Below, piece after piece: positions 18,385 to 27,128 of a stretch of 51,111 bases of DNA (its first letter is position 1; the number at the start of each line of letters is the position of its first letter). The notes below the pieces were generated by a model. It was given only the letters and a program-made list of their open reading frames with translations, did not search any database and was not told the DNA's origin. The stretch is taken from the NCBI GenBank assembly GCA_902762505.1, contig CACWOQ010000009.1, forward strand, positions 1 through 51,111. Direction: 5' to 3'. The stretch comes from an uncultured Ruminococcus sp. (GTDB lineage: Bacteria > Bacillota > Clostridia > Oscillospirales > CAG-272). Position numbers and translations under genes: made by a program.

Positions 18385-20463
18385 TCATTTGAGCGGGATA
18401 ACGTATTCCGCAAAAGACAGACCTCTGACAGTCGCTTTTACGGTTTTGCCGTCGACCGGCACCGTATCCTTTGTTTCACGTATCTGTTCTTTACCGGGCT
18501 CGTTCGTCGCCGTTAGGCTGTCGGCGTACATGATATATCCGCCGTATTCCCCGTCCGTCACGGGAAACGCGGAAAGATCGAGCTCAAGGCTCTCCTCATT
18601 CTCGGATTTGTTCAGCACGTTCAGCACGAGCGCGTCGCCGTTTCTGTTCTCAGAAAGCTGTACCGTTACGGGATCGTTTCTTTTCGGCTTGTAGTCTTCG
18701 ATAACGAGCGTTCTGTAAGCCTCCGTATGCGCGAACTTATGCAGTATCAGCCCGGACGGATTCGCGTATACGCCCTCCTTCGGCGTCTCGAGCGCCGCCT
18801 GCGAATGGTTGTTGGCGTACGCGCTGAAGCAGACGAAATCAACGTCCTCTCCGTATCTTTGCCACGTCATCAGGTTTTCCGCCGTTTCAAGCGCGTAGGA
18901 CCACTTGTTGAAGATGATGCATCTGCTCTTCATCCGATCAGATCTCGGTATGAAATTGTACAGATCCGCGCCGTTCATCGGGACCCATTCCGTGTTGCAG
19001 TATTTTATATTCGTCCCGTGTCTGCCGTTGTATTCCTTTATTATCGCGAGCTTGCTCTCAAGCTCGGATTCGTCTATCCCTCTGTCGGCGAAAAAGTCTA
19101 TGTGTCCGCCGGCGATCTCCGTCATTTTCTTCAGCTCGTCGTAAGTATACGCGTACGACTCCATACCGATCTTTATCGACGGGTCGACCGCCTTCATCGC
19201 CTTTGAATACAGGACGACGGCTTCCGCGTACTCCTCAGCCTTATACCATCTGAAGACCTCGTTGTCCATCTCCCAGTATTTGACGTTATACGGCTTTTCC
19301 CTGCCGTTTTCAGCACGTTGTCTGCCGCCCTCGGTGGTAAGATCTCCGTTACAGTATTCGACCCACGCCGCGGCGTCGAGCGCGCCCTGCTTTATATCCG
19401 CGAATTGCGGCAGATCGTGACCGTGCGGCGAGGCGTAAAGCGTTTTATCGTTCGGGTCGCCGTCAAGCGATTCCCGGGGCACGTAATCAAAATACCGTTT
19501 GAAAGGATGATACATATTGATACAGATCATCGACTCGCCGCCGATCTCCTCTGCATAGGACGCAAGCTCGTCCGTGCCGACGTCGTTATACTGAAAGCCG
19601 CCCCAGAAATACGAATATCCCGGTTTGCGCGTTTTTCCGACGCCGTCGCGCCAGTCATAGAACGACCCGAAGCAGCCGCCCGGCCAGCGCATTACCTTCG
19701 GGGAGATGAATTTTCCGATATCCACCGCGCTTTTTTTGAAGCCGTGCACGGCGTCGGCGGGCATAAGCGTAAAGTCGTCGCATACGTATTCGGATCCGGA
19801 CGGTATAAGCAGAACGAACGTGTATCTTCCGTCTTCTTTTACGGAAAGCGAGGCTCTGACCTCCTCATACGCGCTCCCCGTCCCGGGTATTTCCTTTACG
19901 CACACGGGCTCTTCGGTCGTGCCTTCTTTATACAGCGCGGCGTGCAGGCTGCCTGCGCCGGATACTTTTCTGATCTTTCCGCGGAACCTGTATTCAACGC
20001 CGGCGGTACAGTATTTTCCGTCCTGCGCGAGCCCTCCGAAACCGCCGCTTTTGTTGACGACGCGCATGGCGTATTCGCCGTGGCAGCAGTCCTTTATCTG
20101 CTCTATATGAACGGCGGCATCCGGCGAGTCGTTTATGACGAACGTCGCGTCGTCGTAAACGGGCTGATACCCGGCGACGCCCGGAAAAGCGAACCACGCG
20201 TTGTGCTCGTAGCCGGAATGATACCATTCGAGCCGTCTCCAGTCCGGCTCGTACGACGAGCCGGGGTTTTCATCCTCTGACAGCATATATGAGCACATTT
20301 TATGTATCGTGCGGTACGGGACCGTAGGCTCGAAGCTGCGGTTGAAAAACATCTCCGCGCCGAGCCCCGATTCCTGAAATCCGAACGAAAGCTCTATGAA
20401 GTTTGAAGTCAGCTTACCGCTGACCGGTGTTCCGTGATAACGTGTTGTTGCTTTCAATTTCAT
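18385..20463 (-). CDS. GH51-like alpha-L-arabinofuranosidase
   Basis: Retaining glycosidase expected to release arabinofuranosyl residues from arabino-oligosaccharides. An N-terminal lobe and a CBM4/9-like insert (about 105-235) precede the GH51 TIM barrel with R-W-P-G-G-C-F (259-265) and Y-D-W-x-D-G. The likely acid/base is Glu402 (M-D-N-E) and the nucleophile Glu492 (N-T-E-W). A beta-sandwich ends the protein. No signal peptide is seen, so it acts in the cytoplasm on imported oligosaccharides. The gene starts 16 bases after the isomerase stop with GGAG upstream. Family GH51 is clear in pattern; the exact substrate is inferred. Confidence 0.85.
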   Translation of the reverse strand: MKLKATTRYHGTPVSGKLTSNFIELSFGFQESGLGAEMFFNRSFEPTVPYRTIHKMCSYMLSEDENPGSSYEPDWRRLEWYHSGYEHNAWFAFPGVAGYQPVYDDATFVINDSPDAAVHIEQIKDCCHGEYAMRVVNKSGGFGGLAQDGKYCTAGVEYRFRGKIRKVSGAGSLHAALYKEGTTEEPVCVKEIPGTGSAYEEVRASLSVKEDGRYTFVLLIPSGSEYVCDDFTLMPADAVHGFKKSAVDIGKFISPKVMRWPGGCFGSFYDWRDGVGKTRKPGYSYFWGGFQYNDVGTDELASYAEEIGGESMICINMYHPFKRYFDYVPRESLDGDPNDKTLYASPHGHDLPQFADIKQGALDAAAWVEYCNGDLTTEGGRQRAENGREKPYNVKYWEMDNEVFRWYKAEEYAEAVVLYSKAMKAVDPSIKIGMESYAYTYDELKKMTEIAGGHIDFFADRGIDESELESKLAIIKEYNGRHGTNIKYCNTEWVPMNGADLYNFIPRSDRMKSRCIIFNKWSYALETAENLMTWQRYGEDVDFVCFSAYANNHSQAALETPKEGVYANPSGLILHKFAHTEAYRTLVIEDYKPKRNDPVTVQLSENRNGDALVLNVLNKSENEESLELDLSAFPVTDGEYGGYIMYADSLTATNEPGKEQIRETKDTVPVDGKTVKATVRGLSFAEYVIPLK

Positions 20464-20479
20464 TTTTATTCATTCTCCG

Positions 20480-21955
20480 TCAGATCCTCACGGTTTTTAT
20501 ATCCATGAGCTCGCCGAGCTTTTCGATCACGGACGCCACGTGTCCGACAGCCATGGCGCAGTGATGCGTCGGCGCCTCGGCAAACCATTTGTCCATATAT
20601 TCGTCCGGGGCGCAATCGAATCTCACGTGCGTCTGCGTGTTGCCTATCTTCATGATCGGCGCTTTTGTCGCCTCGGCTTCGCTTACGATCCATTTCAGCT
20701 TCCCGTCGCGCGTCTGCGATACGCCGAACAGCGTGACGGGTCCGCTTCTCACCTTCGCCTCAACGGAGACGCCGCTGCCCTTTTTGCCGTGATATACGCC
20801 CATCCCGCGCAAAAGCGGCTTGCCGTCGGCGATCTTTATATGGAACGGTCCGTCGTGCCCTATAAGTATCGTGCCCTCGTCGTAATCCGTGACGACTATC
20901 TCCGAAAAGCTGCCGCCGGCTCCAAGCAGATCGCATATTTTCATAGCAAGGCAGGTCTTCATATCAGCCTCTCCGGCGCACGGTACGCCCGACGCGGTGA
21001 GAAGCGAGTGACCTACGATGAAGCCGCTTTGCAGAGCCTCGTACGGGTTGCCGTCCGTTGAGTGGTAATAGTATGAGAGCCCGTCGAGCTTTTTGCTCCT
21101 CACAAGTCTGTACTGCGCCGCCGCGACCTTCGCTGACCATTCAAGCTCCTTTGCGTCCGGCTTTCTTACGCGCCGGTCGGCTGAGTTTTCGCCTTCGATT
21201 TCAAACATTCTGCCTATCTCGTCAAGCTTTTCTTTGACCTCGCTCTCCGTCACCTTTTCAAGGCAGTCGTTCAGATCGCACATTTCAAGGATCTGCACGC
21301 GGATCCCCGCCTGCGCCGTGAGCATCGTAAAATCGCTGTAAAGATCGAGCATGCCGGAGTAATTGCCGCCGAGATAACCGAAATTCGCGTTTTCGAGATT
21401 CTTTTTGACGTACGCCGCAAGACACCATTCCTCTATCTGCCGCCACGCGCGCAGCGCCTCTTTTCTGCCGCTTGTTTTCTCGTCCGACATGGCGCCGCAG
21501 GGAGTTTCATCGAGCCCGAGAAGACCGTTCACGCAGCGGAAGGGTATACCGGCGCGCTCGAAGGCGTTCGACGTCTCCGGTACGGGGCAGGCGCCGCAGT
21601 TTGCGAGCCATTCGCCCGTATCCGTTCTGTCGTAATCTATCCGCGGCGACGGCTGAAGATTAAGGACGACGCACGGCACCTTCACCGCGCGGTGCACGGG
21701 TACGACCATATCCGAGGTGAAATACGTCGCGCTGTGCAGAAAAATGACGTCGACGCAATTCGATCTGAAATAGTCAGATGCGTCCTCCGACACGTCCGCG
21801 TTGTCCACGATGCCGAAATCGTACACCTCACCGTATTGAAAGAGCCGCTTTTCGATAAAGCGGTTGTAGCCGGCGATCCTGTCCCTGAGGCCTTCAAACT
21901 GCGCCCAGTATGCGCGGAGCCCCGCGCTGTATAGTCCGATTTTCAGTTTTTTCAT
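20480..21955 (-). CDS. L-arabinose/L-fucose isomerase-family protein
   Basis: A 491-residue cytoplasmic sugar isomerase-like protein. The N-terminal half has the alternating fold of AraA/FucI-type enzymes. The C-terminal half carries the metal-site region, ending with A-P-T-H-H-C-A-M-A-V-G-H, whose histidines correspond to Mn2+ ligands of L-arabinose isomerase; an acidic G-E-A-D segment lies before it. Members convert aldoses to ketoses, but this divergent branch is uncharacterised. Placement between an AraC regulator and a GH51 arabinosidase supports pentose processing. GGAG is five bases before the ATG. No ribulokinase or epimerase gene is in the operon. Confidence 0.82.
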   Translation of the reverse strand: MKKLKIGLYSAGLRAYWAQFEGLRDRIAGYNRFIEKRLFQYGEVYDFGIVDNADVSEDASDYFRSNCVDVIFLHSATYFTSDMVVPVHRAVKVPCVVLNLQPSPRIDYDRTDTGEWLANCGACPVPETSNAFERAGIPFRCVNGLLGLDETPCGAMSDEKTSGRKEALRAWRQIEEWCLAAYVKKNLENANFGYLGGNYSGMLDLYSDFTMLTAQAGIRVQILEMCDLNDCLEKVTESEVKEKLDEIGRMFEIEGENSADRRVRKPDAKELEWSAKVAAAQYRLVRSKKLDGLSYYYHSTDGNPYEALQSGFIVGHSLLTASGVPCAGEADMKTCLAMKICDLLGAGGSFSEIVVTDYDEGTILIGHDGPFHIKIADGKPLLRGMGVYHGKKGSGVSVEAKVRSGPVTLFGVSQTRDGKLKWIVSEAEATKAPIMKIGNTQTHVRFDCAPDEYMDKWFAEAPTHHCAMAVGHVASVIEKLGELMDIKTVRI

Positions 21956-21968
21956 TCTGTCTCCGTTG

Positions 21969-22826
21969 TTATAAGATCATATTGCCGCTTCTGTATTCGT
22001 TCGGTGTGACGCCGACAAAAGACTTGAAGTGACGTATAAACATCACCGGCTCGTCGTATCCGACAGAGAAAGCGACGTCGCTTACCGATATATCCGACCG
22101 GCGCAGAAGCTCCTGCGCGAGATTTATCCGGCATTTATGCATATATTTGTACGGCGTTATGCCGATCTGCTGCTTGAACATGCGTATAAGATGATGCTTT
22201 GAGAATCTTGTGAATTCGGTAAAATCGTCGATGTGAAGCTCTTCCGTGCAGTGATCGCGGATAAACGCCGCAAGCTTTTCTATTTCCGGTCTTTTTCCGC
22301 GCGTGCCGCCGTCCGGATCTTTGCCTGTGGAATTGATCAGCTCCGTCAGTATCCCGGATACGGCGTGGCTCTGATTCGCGTATGCCTTAATGCTAGTCTG
22401 AGATATCAGACCGTCTACCGTGTTGATACGTGAAAGCACGGCTTCAAGCGAACGCAGCCTGACAGGCGAGAGCGTCTGGAACAGCGTGCCTTTGAAGCCG
22501 TCCGTCAAGCCGTTGAAATGAAGAAAATAGAAGCACCATCTTTTGCCGGGATTCGTCGCGTATTCCTGATACGCGCCGCAATCTATCACGACCGCGTCGC
22601 CTTCGTTCAGAGTCACCCGTTTGTCCTTCCATTTCATCCATCCGGAGCCGGAAACGGTGACCATAAGCAAATAGCTGTTCAGAGCGCTTCTTTTTGTATA
22701 ATAACCTTCCCCAGCGGAAAAATATCCGCACTCCGTTATGTAAAACGGGAACAGTCCGGCGGTGCTGTCCGGCGTCTGTATGTGCCAGTATGAATCGCTG
22801 CCTATATCAAGGTTGTATTCCAGCAT
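21969..22826 (-). CDS. AraC-family transcriptional regulator with cupin sensor domain
   Basis: Residues 1-150 form an AraC-binding cupin-like sensor (W-M-K-W-K-D, D-A-V-V-I-D-C-G-A-Y). Residues about 185-285 carry two helix-turn-helix motifs, ending with the signature F-I-R-H-F-K-S-F-V-G-V-T-P-N-E-Y-R. It is the first gene of the operon with the isomerase, GH51 and binding protein, so it probably activates it in response to a sugar. GGAGGGG lies eight bases before the ATG, and a promoter is at 22849-22877. Confidence 0.92.
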   Translation of the reverse strand: MLEYNLDIGSDSYWHIQTPDSTAGLFPFYITECGYFSAGEGYYTKRSALNSYLLMVTVSGSGWMKWKDKRVTLNEGDAVVIDCGAYQEYATNPGKRWCFYFLHFNGLTDGFKGTLFQTLSPVRLRSLEAVLSRINTVDGLISQTSIKAYANQSHAVSGILTELINSTGKDPDGGTRGKRPEIEKLAAFIRDHCTEELHIDDFTEFTRFSKHHLIRMFKQQIGITPYKYMHKCRINLAQELLRRSDISVSDVAFSVGYDEPVMFIRHFKSFVGVTPNEYRSGNMIL

Positions 22827-22848
22827 GATCAGATCCCCTCCGATACCT

Positions 22849-22877
22849 ATTATAAATTGGTTTTTGCAAAAAGTAAA
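22849..22877 (-). promoter_or_regulatory. promoter of the AraC/isomerase/GH51 operon
   Basis: Minus-strand TTTACT (22872-22877) and TATAAT (22849-22854), 17-base spacing, 22 bases upstream of the AraC ATG. The imperfect -35 fits an activator-dependent promoter. Confidence 0.65.
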
Positions 22878-22970
22878 GACGGATCTTCAAAATAAACGAT
22901 ATACTGTCAAAGAAAAGCAATTTTATACAATCGCGTCCCGTCTGAACGCGCGGTTTTTACACGCGGATAT

Positions 22971-23006
22971 AAAAACGGCGCCGCGAAGAGCGTTCTCTGC
23001 GGCGCC
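22971..23006 (-). terminator. rho-independent terminator after the surface protein gene
   Basis: On the minus strand GGCGCCGC (22999-23006) pairs with GCGGCGCC (22977-22984), with an inner AGAG/CTCT extension, then GTTTTTATAT. Confidence 0.85.
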
Positions 23007-23018
23007 ATTCTTACGTGA

Positions 23019-23630
23019 TTATTTTATCTTTTTCGCAGCGGCGATCCCTGCCAGAGCGATGCAGCAGACTGCGGCGACCGCTATGACGGAAGCGTCAGCG
23101 GTGGAGGGGTTTTCAGGTTCGGGCTCGGCTGGTGCGGGATCCTCTGCCTTTACGCCCGTACCGACGACGAGTGTGAATTCCTTGTAAAGCTCCTCGGAGC
23201 CGTCCTCGTATATCGCTTTTATGGACATCGCGTACGTTCCGTCGTCAAGCGTGTCAAGTCCGAGTATCTCCATGGCCGCTTCGTTTGTGCCTATGCCGGC
23301 GTGAGCTTCGAGATTTTCAAGTCCCGCGTGTCCGATGGCGGCAGCAAGACCCGGTCTGTCCATGTAGTTGTCTTCGCATTTTTTCGTAACGCCGTCCAGC
23401 GTGTAAACGACCTCTTTGAGGTTCGACTCCGCGTTGAACACCCATCCGAGAATGTAGACCTTGTCTCCCTTTGCGATCGTCAGCGTATCATCAACGATAT
23501 CGTTGCCCGCCATTTCGCCGAGTGTGTTTTTGTTGATGCTCAGCCTGTCGATATTTACGGTCGCGGATGCACTCAGACAGAGCGCAAACATCATTACGGT
23601 TATTACGGCTGCTGCCAAAAGCTTTTTCAT
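23019..23630 (-). CDS. Small secreted protein with C-terminal membrane anchor
   Basis: A 203-residue surface protein. A Sec signal peptide (about 1-24, ending A-S-A) precedes a beta-rich domain (about 25-155) with a Y-I-L-G-W-V-F motif. A Pro/Glu linker leads to N-P-S-T-A-D-A-S, a hydrophobic helix and a basic tail. The N-P-x-T-x-D-like motif plus anchor resembles wall or membrane anchoring in Clostridia, although it is not a canonical LPxTG. Function is unknown. AAGGAGG is well placed, it has its own promoter and terminator, and it is monocistronic. Confidence 0.75.
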   Translation of the reverse strand: MKKLLAAAVITVMMFALCLSASATVNIDRLSINKNTLGEMAGNDIVDDTLTIAKGDKVYILGWVFNAESNLKEVVYTLDGVTKKCEDNYMDRPGLAAAIGHAGLENLEAHAGIGTNEAAMEILGLDTLDDGTYAMSIKAIYEDGSEELYKEFTLVVGTGVKAEDPAPAEPEPENPSTADASVIAVAAVCCIALAGIAAAKKIK

Positions 23631-23743
23631 TTTTGTTCTTCCTCCTTACAGATTTATTTTTTGTAAAATGAAATACTTCGTCTGTCTCACCGTGAAACGC
23701 GGATCTTCAGGTCCTTGACGGCACCTCCGCATCTCTGTTTTTG

Positions 23744-23772
23744 ATTGTAACTCAAAATCAGGAAAAACTCAA
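23744..23772 (-). promoter_or_regulatory. promoter of the small surface protein gene
   Basis: Minus-strand TTGAGT (23767-23772) and TACAAT (23744-23749), 17-base spacing. It leaves a leader of about 105 bases in which I recognise no known riboswitch. Confidence 0.6.
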
Positions 23773-23842
23773 TAACAATAATTGCCCTTTGGTGTTAAAT
23801 AATTGCTGTAATGACCGTCCGGCGGCGCGAACGGGCGTTATT

Positions 23843-24625
23843 TCAAAGACGTACGCTGAAGTTGACGGCGTATCCTCCGGTGGTTATTATCAGCGCTGCG
23901 CCGATCAAAAGCGACAGCATCACAAGAACGACGGGTATTAACCTGTTCGTTTTAGTGCTTTCACCTTTGCCGTGCGCCGCTTTGATGAACGACGCCGTTT
24001 CCGCGCCGAGAAACGCGAAAGCCGTCAGGATCGAAAGATTTTCAAGAAATACGAGCGCCGCCGCTTTATCGTAGTCGAGGAACGCGAAGGGCGTGCGGAA
24101 GAAAACGTAATCGGGGATGCCGTTTTTAACGAACAGCCAGAAGCCGACGCCCGCAATTACCGCAAAAACCGATGCGGCTGCGGTTTTTATTTTTCCGTTC
24201 AACCTGAGCCCCGCGGTCATCGCCGGGATATGAAGTCCGAGATGGAAGCCCATAAGTATGAACGACCAAAAGGACACGGCGAGGTGGAAGCGCCGCGCGA
24301 ACGATACGGGGAGCATACCGTACAGGAAGGGTACCGCGTGCGTGCTCATCGCCATGCCGCAGAGCGCCGTCAGCGCGATCGACAAAAGCAGCAGCGTGTT
24401 AACGGCGACGGTTACGGCGCGATAGACGTTGTATTTGCCCCTGAAAAGCGATTTATACCATCTGAAGTTGAGGACGTGATGGATGATAAGCAGTACCGTC
24501 ATCCCGACGCCGAGCCATTCGTGCAGAGTCTCTCCCGTCACCTGATACGCCATCAGGCACAGGAGCGCCGCGGTCATCACGGCGTCGACAGTCTTTTTGA
24601 TCGCGTTTGTTTGCTTCGCTTTCAT
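23843..24625 (-). CDS. DUF4405-like membrane cytochrome b-type protein
   Basis: A 260-residue integral membrane protein with about seven helices. Paired histidines occur within helices (L-H-E-W-L-G, I-I-H-H-V-L-N-F, R-F-H-L-A-V and F-H-L-G-L-H), as expected for heme coordination in DUF4405/cytochrome b561-like proteins. It starts three bases after the flavodoxin lipoprotein stop, so electrons might pass between the exported flavodoxin and the membrane protein (inference). It is last in the TetR-headed operon. Confidence 0.75.
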   Translation of the reverse strand: MKAKQTNAIKKTVDAVMTAALLCLMAYQVTGETLHEWLGVGMTVLLIIHHVLNFRWYKSLFRGKYNVYRAVTVAVNTLLLLSIALTALCGMAMSTHAVPFLYGMLPVSFARRFHLAVSFWSFILMGFHLGLHIPAMTAGLRLNGKIKTAAASVFAVIAGVGFWLFVKNGIPDYVFFRTPFAFLDYDKAAALVFLENLSILTAFAFLGAETASFIKAAHGKGESTKTNRLIPVVLVMLSLLIGAALIITTGGYAVNFSVRL

Positions 24626-24628
24626 CTT

Positions 24629-25366
24629 TTATTTCAGTCCGTCGATCCAGGTGCGAAGATCGGCTTCCGAAACGCTCCCCGGGAAGCGTCTGCCGTCGAG
24701 CCAGGTTCCGCTTTTTGCGTTTTCGGCAAGGTTTTTGCCGCTTCTGCCGATGCCGCTGCTTGACGAGGTGCAGAACGGTATCACCGTGATGCTGCCGAAA
24801 TCATGGCCTTCGACGAACGTGTCCATTATCCTCGGTTCTTCTCCCCACCAAATGGGATAACCTACGTATATCCTCTCATAGCCTTCAAGCGATACGTCCT
24901 CTCCGCCGATCGCGGGACGGGCGGATCTGTCGTTCTGCTCCTTTGTGGAGCGGCTGTTGCTGTCGTGCCAGTTGAGGTCGTCGGCTGTATATTCCCGCGC
25001 GGCTTTTATTTCGTATATCTCCGCGTCCTCTATTTCCGCTATCATTTCCGCGACGCGCTTCGTCGTGCCCGTCGCCGAGAAGTATACGACGAGGACTTTT
25101 TTGTGCGCGGGCTCAGGGTCTGCCTCCGTGCTGCGCTCCTCCGTCTCAGATACTGTGTCAGCCTCGGTGCCGGGCTGCTCCGTCACGTTGTTTTCCGTCT
25201 CTTTTTCAGTGACGGACTCCGTCGCCTCCTTACCCGTCGTCACGGACGGCGTTCCCGTCTCCGTCGCGGTGCCTGCCGCGTTTCCGTTTCCTCCGCAGGA
25301 GCAGAAAACGCAAAGCGCTGCGAGCGCGCAGAAAAGCGCCGCTGCCCTGATAAATACGTTCTTCAT
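24629..25366 (-). CDS. Exported flavodoxin lipoprotein
   Basis: The signal peptide ends in C-S-C-G-G, giving a lipid-anchored protein with a Thr/Glu-rich linker. A flavodoxin domain (about 90-245) has the FMN phosphate loop Y-F-S-A-T-G-T-T and Y-P-I-W-W-G, typical of the long single-domain flavodoxins found near aldo/keto reductases. It is expected outside the membrane, unusual for flavodoxins but repeatedly seen in gut Clostridia. I chose ATG 25366 because GGAGGT lies five bases upstream; an earlier ATG (25387) would add seven residues and overlap the previous gene. It sits between the decarboxylase-cupin and DUF4405 genes. Confidence 0.85.
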   Translation of the reverse strand: MKNVFIRAAALFCALAALCVFCSCGGNGNAAGTATETGTPSVTTGKEATESVTEKETENNVTEQPGTEADTVSETEERSTEADPEPAHKKVLVVYFSATGTTKRVAEMIAEIEDAEIYEIKAAREYTADDLNWHDSNSRSTKEQNDRSARPAIGGEDVSLEGYERIYVGYPIWWGEEPRIMDTFVEGHDFGSITVIPFCTSSSSGIGRSGKNLAENAKSGTWLDGRRFPGSVSEADLRTWIDGLK

Positions 25367-25383
25367 ATAATACCTCCGTTCAT

Positions 25384-26139
25384 TCAATCGAGGGCGTTAT
25401 ATTCTTCGTCTTCAACACGCTCCAGCCATTCCGTCGACGTCTCCTCTCCCGCGACCTCTATCGCAAGGTGGGAGAACCATTCGCCCGGCGCCGCGCCGTG
25501 CCAGTGCTTTACGTTCGCGGGGATATTGACAACGCTGCCGGGCGTCAGCTCCACGGCTTCCTTTCCCCATTCGCGGTAATAGCCTCTGCCGCCGACGCAT
25601 ATGAGCATCTGTCCTCCGCCGCTTTTTGCGTGATGTATATGCCAGTTGTTGCGGCAGCCCGGCTCAAACGTGACGTTGAAGACGGGCACCTGTTCAAGCG
25701 ATACGGGCGCAAGATAGCTCTGACCCGTGAAATATTTCCCGTAAGGGTTCGGTTCGCCTATCGGGAAGAATATCGTATTCTGATATCTCTCCTTTTCCGT
25801 TGCCGCTTCGCTTTCTTCGTCCCAGACCTGTTTCGCAAGGCGGAACACAGCCCAGCCCTTCGGCCAGCCGACGTACATCGTCGCGTGGGTGACTATCGCC
25901 GCGATCTCCTCCTTCGTCACGCCGTGAGCCTTCGCGTTCTGCAGATGATACAGCAAAGACGAATCCGTTATGCCCGACGCCATCAGAGACACCACGGTTA
26001 TGATGCATTTTGTTTTTACGTCGATCGCCTCTTCGTTCCACACCTCTCCGAAAAGCACGTCATCGTTCAGATGCGCGAATGACGGCGCAAAATCCCCGAG
26101 CTGAGTCCTGCCCGCCGTCTGAGTTATTTTTTCTTTCAT
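25384..26139 (-). CDS. Carboxymuconolactone decarboxylase-cupin fusion
   Basis: Residues about 10-110 are a carboxymuconolactone decarboxylase/AhpD-like helical domain (K-C-I-I-T-V, H-L-Q-N-A-K-A-H-G). The usual AhpD CxxC pair is not visible, so peroxidase activity is doubtful. Residues 130-250 are a cupin with W-H-I-H-H and a later K-H-W-H-G metal site. The fusion is common beside aldo/keto reductases and flavodoxins in Clostridia, pointing to a redox or quinone/aromatic detoxification role. It follows the collapsed aldo/keto reductase by 43 bases. Confidence 0.88.
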   Translation of the reverse strand: MKEKITQTAGRTQLGDFAPSFAHLNDDVLFGEVWNEEAIDVKTKCIITVVSLMASGITDSSLLYHLQNAKAHGVTKEEIAAIVTHATMYVGWPKGWAVFRLAKQVWDEESEAATEKERYQNTIFFPIGEPNPYGKYFTGQSYLAPVSLEQVPVFNVTFEPGCRNNWHIHHAKSGGGQMLICVGGRGYYREWGKEAVELTPGSVVNIPANVKHWHGAAPGEWFSHLAIEVAGEETSTEWLERVEDEEYNALD

Positions 26140-26182
26140 TCTCCGTTTCCTCCGTTTTCAGTTTATATGTAAGATCATTTTT

Positions 26183-26356
26183 TTACCGGTTGTTCTGCGC
26201 CATTACTCCGACGAGCGCGTGCGGAACGTACGGCTCCTCGAGATATGCGATCTCGTCGGTATCCGGATTAAGCTCGACCGCTTTGCACGCGCCCTCGATA
26301 TGGCGGAGCTTCGTCGCGCCGACGACGGGCGAATTCCCGAGTTTCACGTATTTCAT
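26183..26356 (-). pseudogene. Aldo/keto reductase gene with large in-frame internal deletion
   Basis: The 57-codon frame starts M-K-Y-V-K-L-G-N-S, the normal beginning of an aldo/keto reductase. It then jumps directly to P-V-V-G-A-T-K, which in full proteins lies about 270 residues later, and finishes with the usual C-terminal E-E-P-Y-V-P-H. The catalytic Asp, Tyr, Lys and His are all lost, so it cannot be an active enzyme. Its ATG overlaps the TetR stop by four bases (ATGA), the ancestral operon arrangement. Either a real deletion or a collapsed assembly could explain it. Confidence 0.8.
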
Positions 26357-26997
26357 ATAGCGGCTTCTCCCGTTTCCGCGCCGAGCAGTCTTGAAAGACA
26401 CGCGTAAACGATCTCGTATACGCTCATATAACTGTAACCGACGCCGGCTTCCTCCATGGCGGCGCGCTGTTTATCCGTCACCGCCGTGTACGGATATATC
26501 CCGAACATGAACGGGAAAAAGGTATAGACCGTATCCGATACGCGTTTTTCCGTAAACTCCGGGCAGGATCTTTCGATTATCATCCGGACGTTTGCGAGCG
26601 ACTCGCCGTAAGACCGTTTGAACGACGTCAAAGCCTCCCTTCGGCTCGCGGCTTCCATATCGAAGTTGTTCATGGACAAAAGCTTCAGAAGCTGAGGTCT
26701 TTTTTCAAGCGAGCGAGCGATAAGCGCGGCAGCCCTGTCCTTTTCAAGCGTTTCGTTTTCCGTGAGTATCCTGCATAGGTCACTGTTCCAGAGGTCGTAT
26801 TCGCGCTTGAACAACGCGAGGAATATCTCCTCCTTGTTCTGAAAATAGTTGTATATCGTGGGGCGCGAGAACGGGACCTCATTCCCTATCTCTTTCAGCG
26901 TTATGTCCCTGAAGCTCATGGTCATGTAAAGCTTCCCGCACGCGTTAACGATCTGTTCGCGCCTGTCCGCGATAAGCTCCGGCGTACCTTTTATCAT
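26353..26997 (-). CDS. TetR-family repressor
   Basis: A 214-residue regulator with an N-terminal helix-turn-helix (about residues 28-60: I-T-L-K-E-I-G, S-R-P-T-I-Y-N-Y-F-Q-N-K) and a helical ligand-binding C terminus. It heads the operon with the aldo/keto reductase remnant, decarboxylase-cupin, flavodoxin and DUF4405 protein. Two TGACA-x3-TGTCA palindromes overlap its promoter, so autorepression released by a small molecule or oxidant is likely. GGAG precedes the ATG by nine bases. Confidence 0.92.
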   Translation of the reverse strand: MIKGTPELIADRREQIVNACGKLYMTMSFRDITLKEIGNEVPFSRPTIYNYFQNKEEIFLALFKREYDLWNSDLCRILTENETLEKDRAAALIARSLEKRPQLLKLLSMNNFDMEAASRREALTSFKRSYGESLANVRMIIERSCPEFTEKRVSDTVYTFFPFMFGIYPYTAVTDKQRAAMEEAGVGYSYMSVYEIVYACLSRLLGAETGEAAI

Positions 26998-27020
26998 AAC
27001 GAAGTTCTCCTTTCACTTAT

Positions 27021-27033
27021 TGACATTGTGTCA
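27021..27033. promoter_or_regulatory. TetR operator O1
   Basis: TGACATTGTGTCA, an imperfect palindrome downstream of the -10 box, 36 bases from the second copy. Confidence 0.75.
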
Positions 27034-27041
27034 GCGTGCGT

Positions 27042-27070
27042 ATTATATCACGTTATTGACACCGTGTCAA
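27042..27070 (-). promoter_or_regulatory. promoter of the TetR/redox operon
   Basis: Minus-strand TTGACA (27065-27070) and TATAAT (27042-27047), 17-base spacing. Operator O2 covers most of the -35 box and O1 lies over the start region, a classic repression layout. Confidence 0.85.
27057..27069. promoter_or_regulatory. TetR operator O2
   Basis: TGACACCGTGTCA has perfect six-base arms around one centre base. It overlaps the -35 box of the TetR promoter. Confidence 0.78.
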
Positions 27071-27128
27071 TACAAATCCGGAATATTTATGAAAAATTCA
27101 AAAAATGCGGTCATACACGCGCGATTTC

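Noticed and set aside
23631..23740. Riboswitch in the leader of the small surface protein gene
   Set aside because: The leader is about 105 bases but I could match no known conserved core; only the promoter and AGGAGG are supportable.
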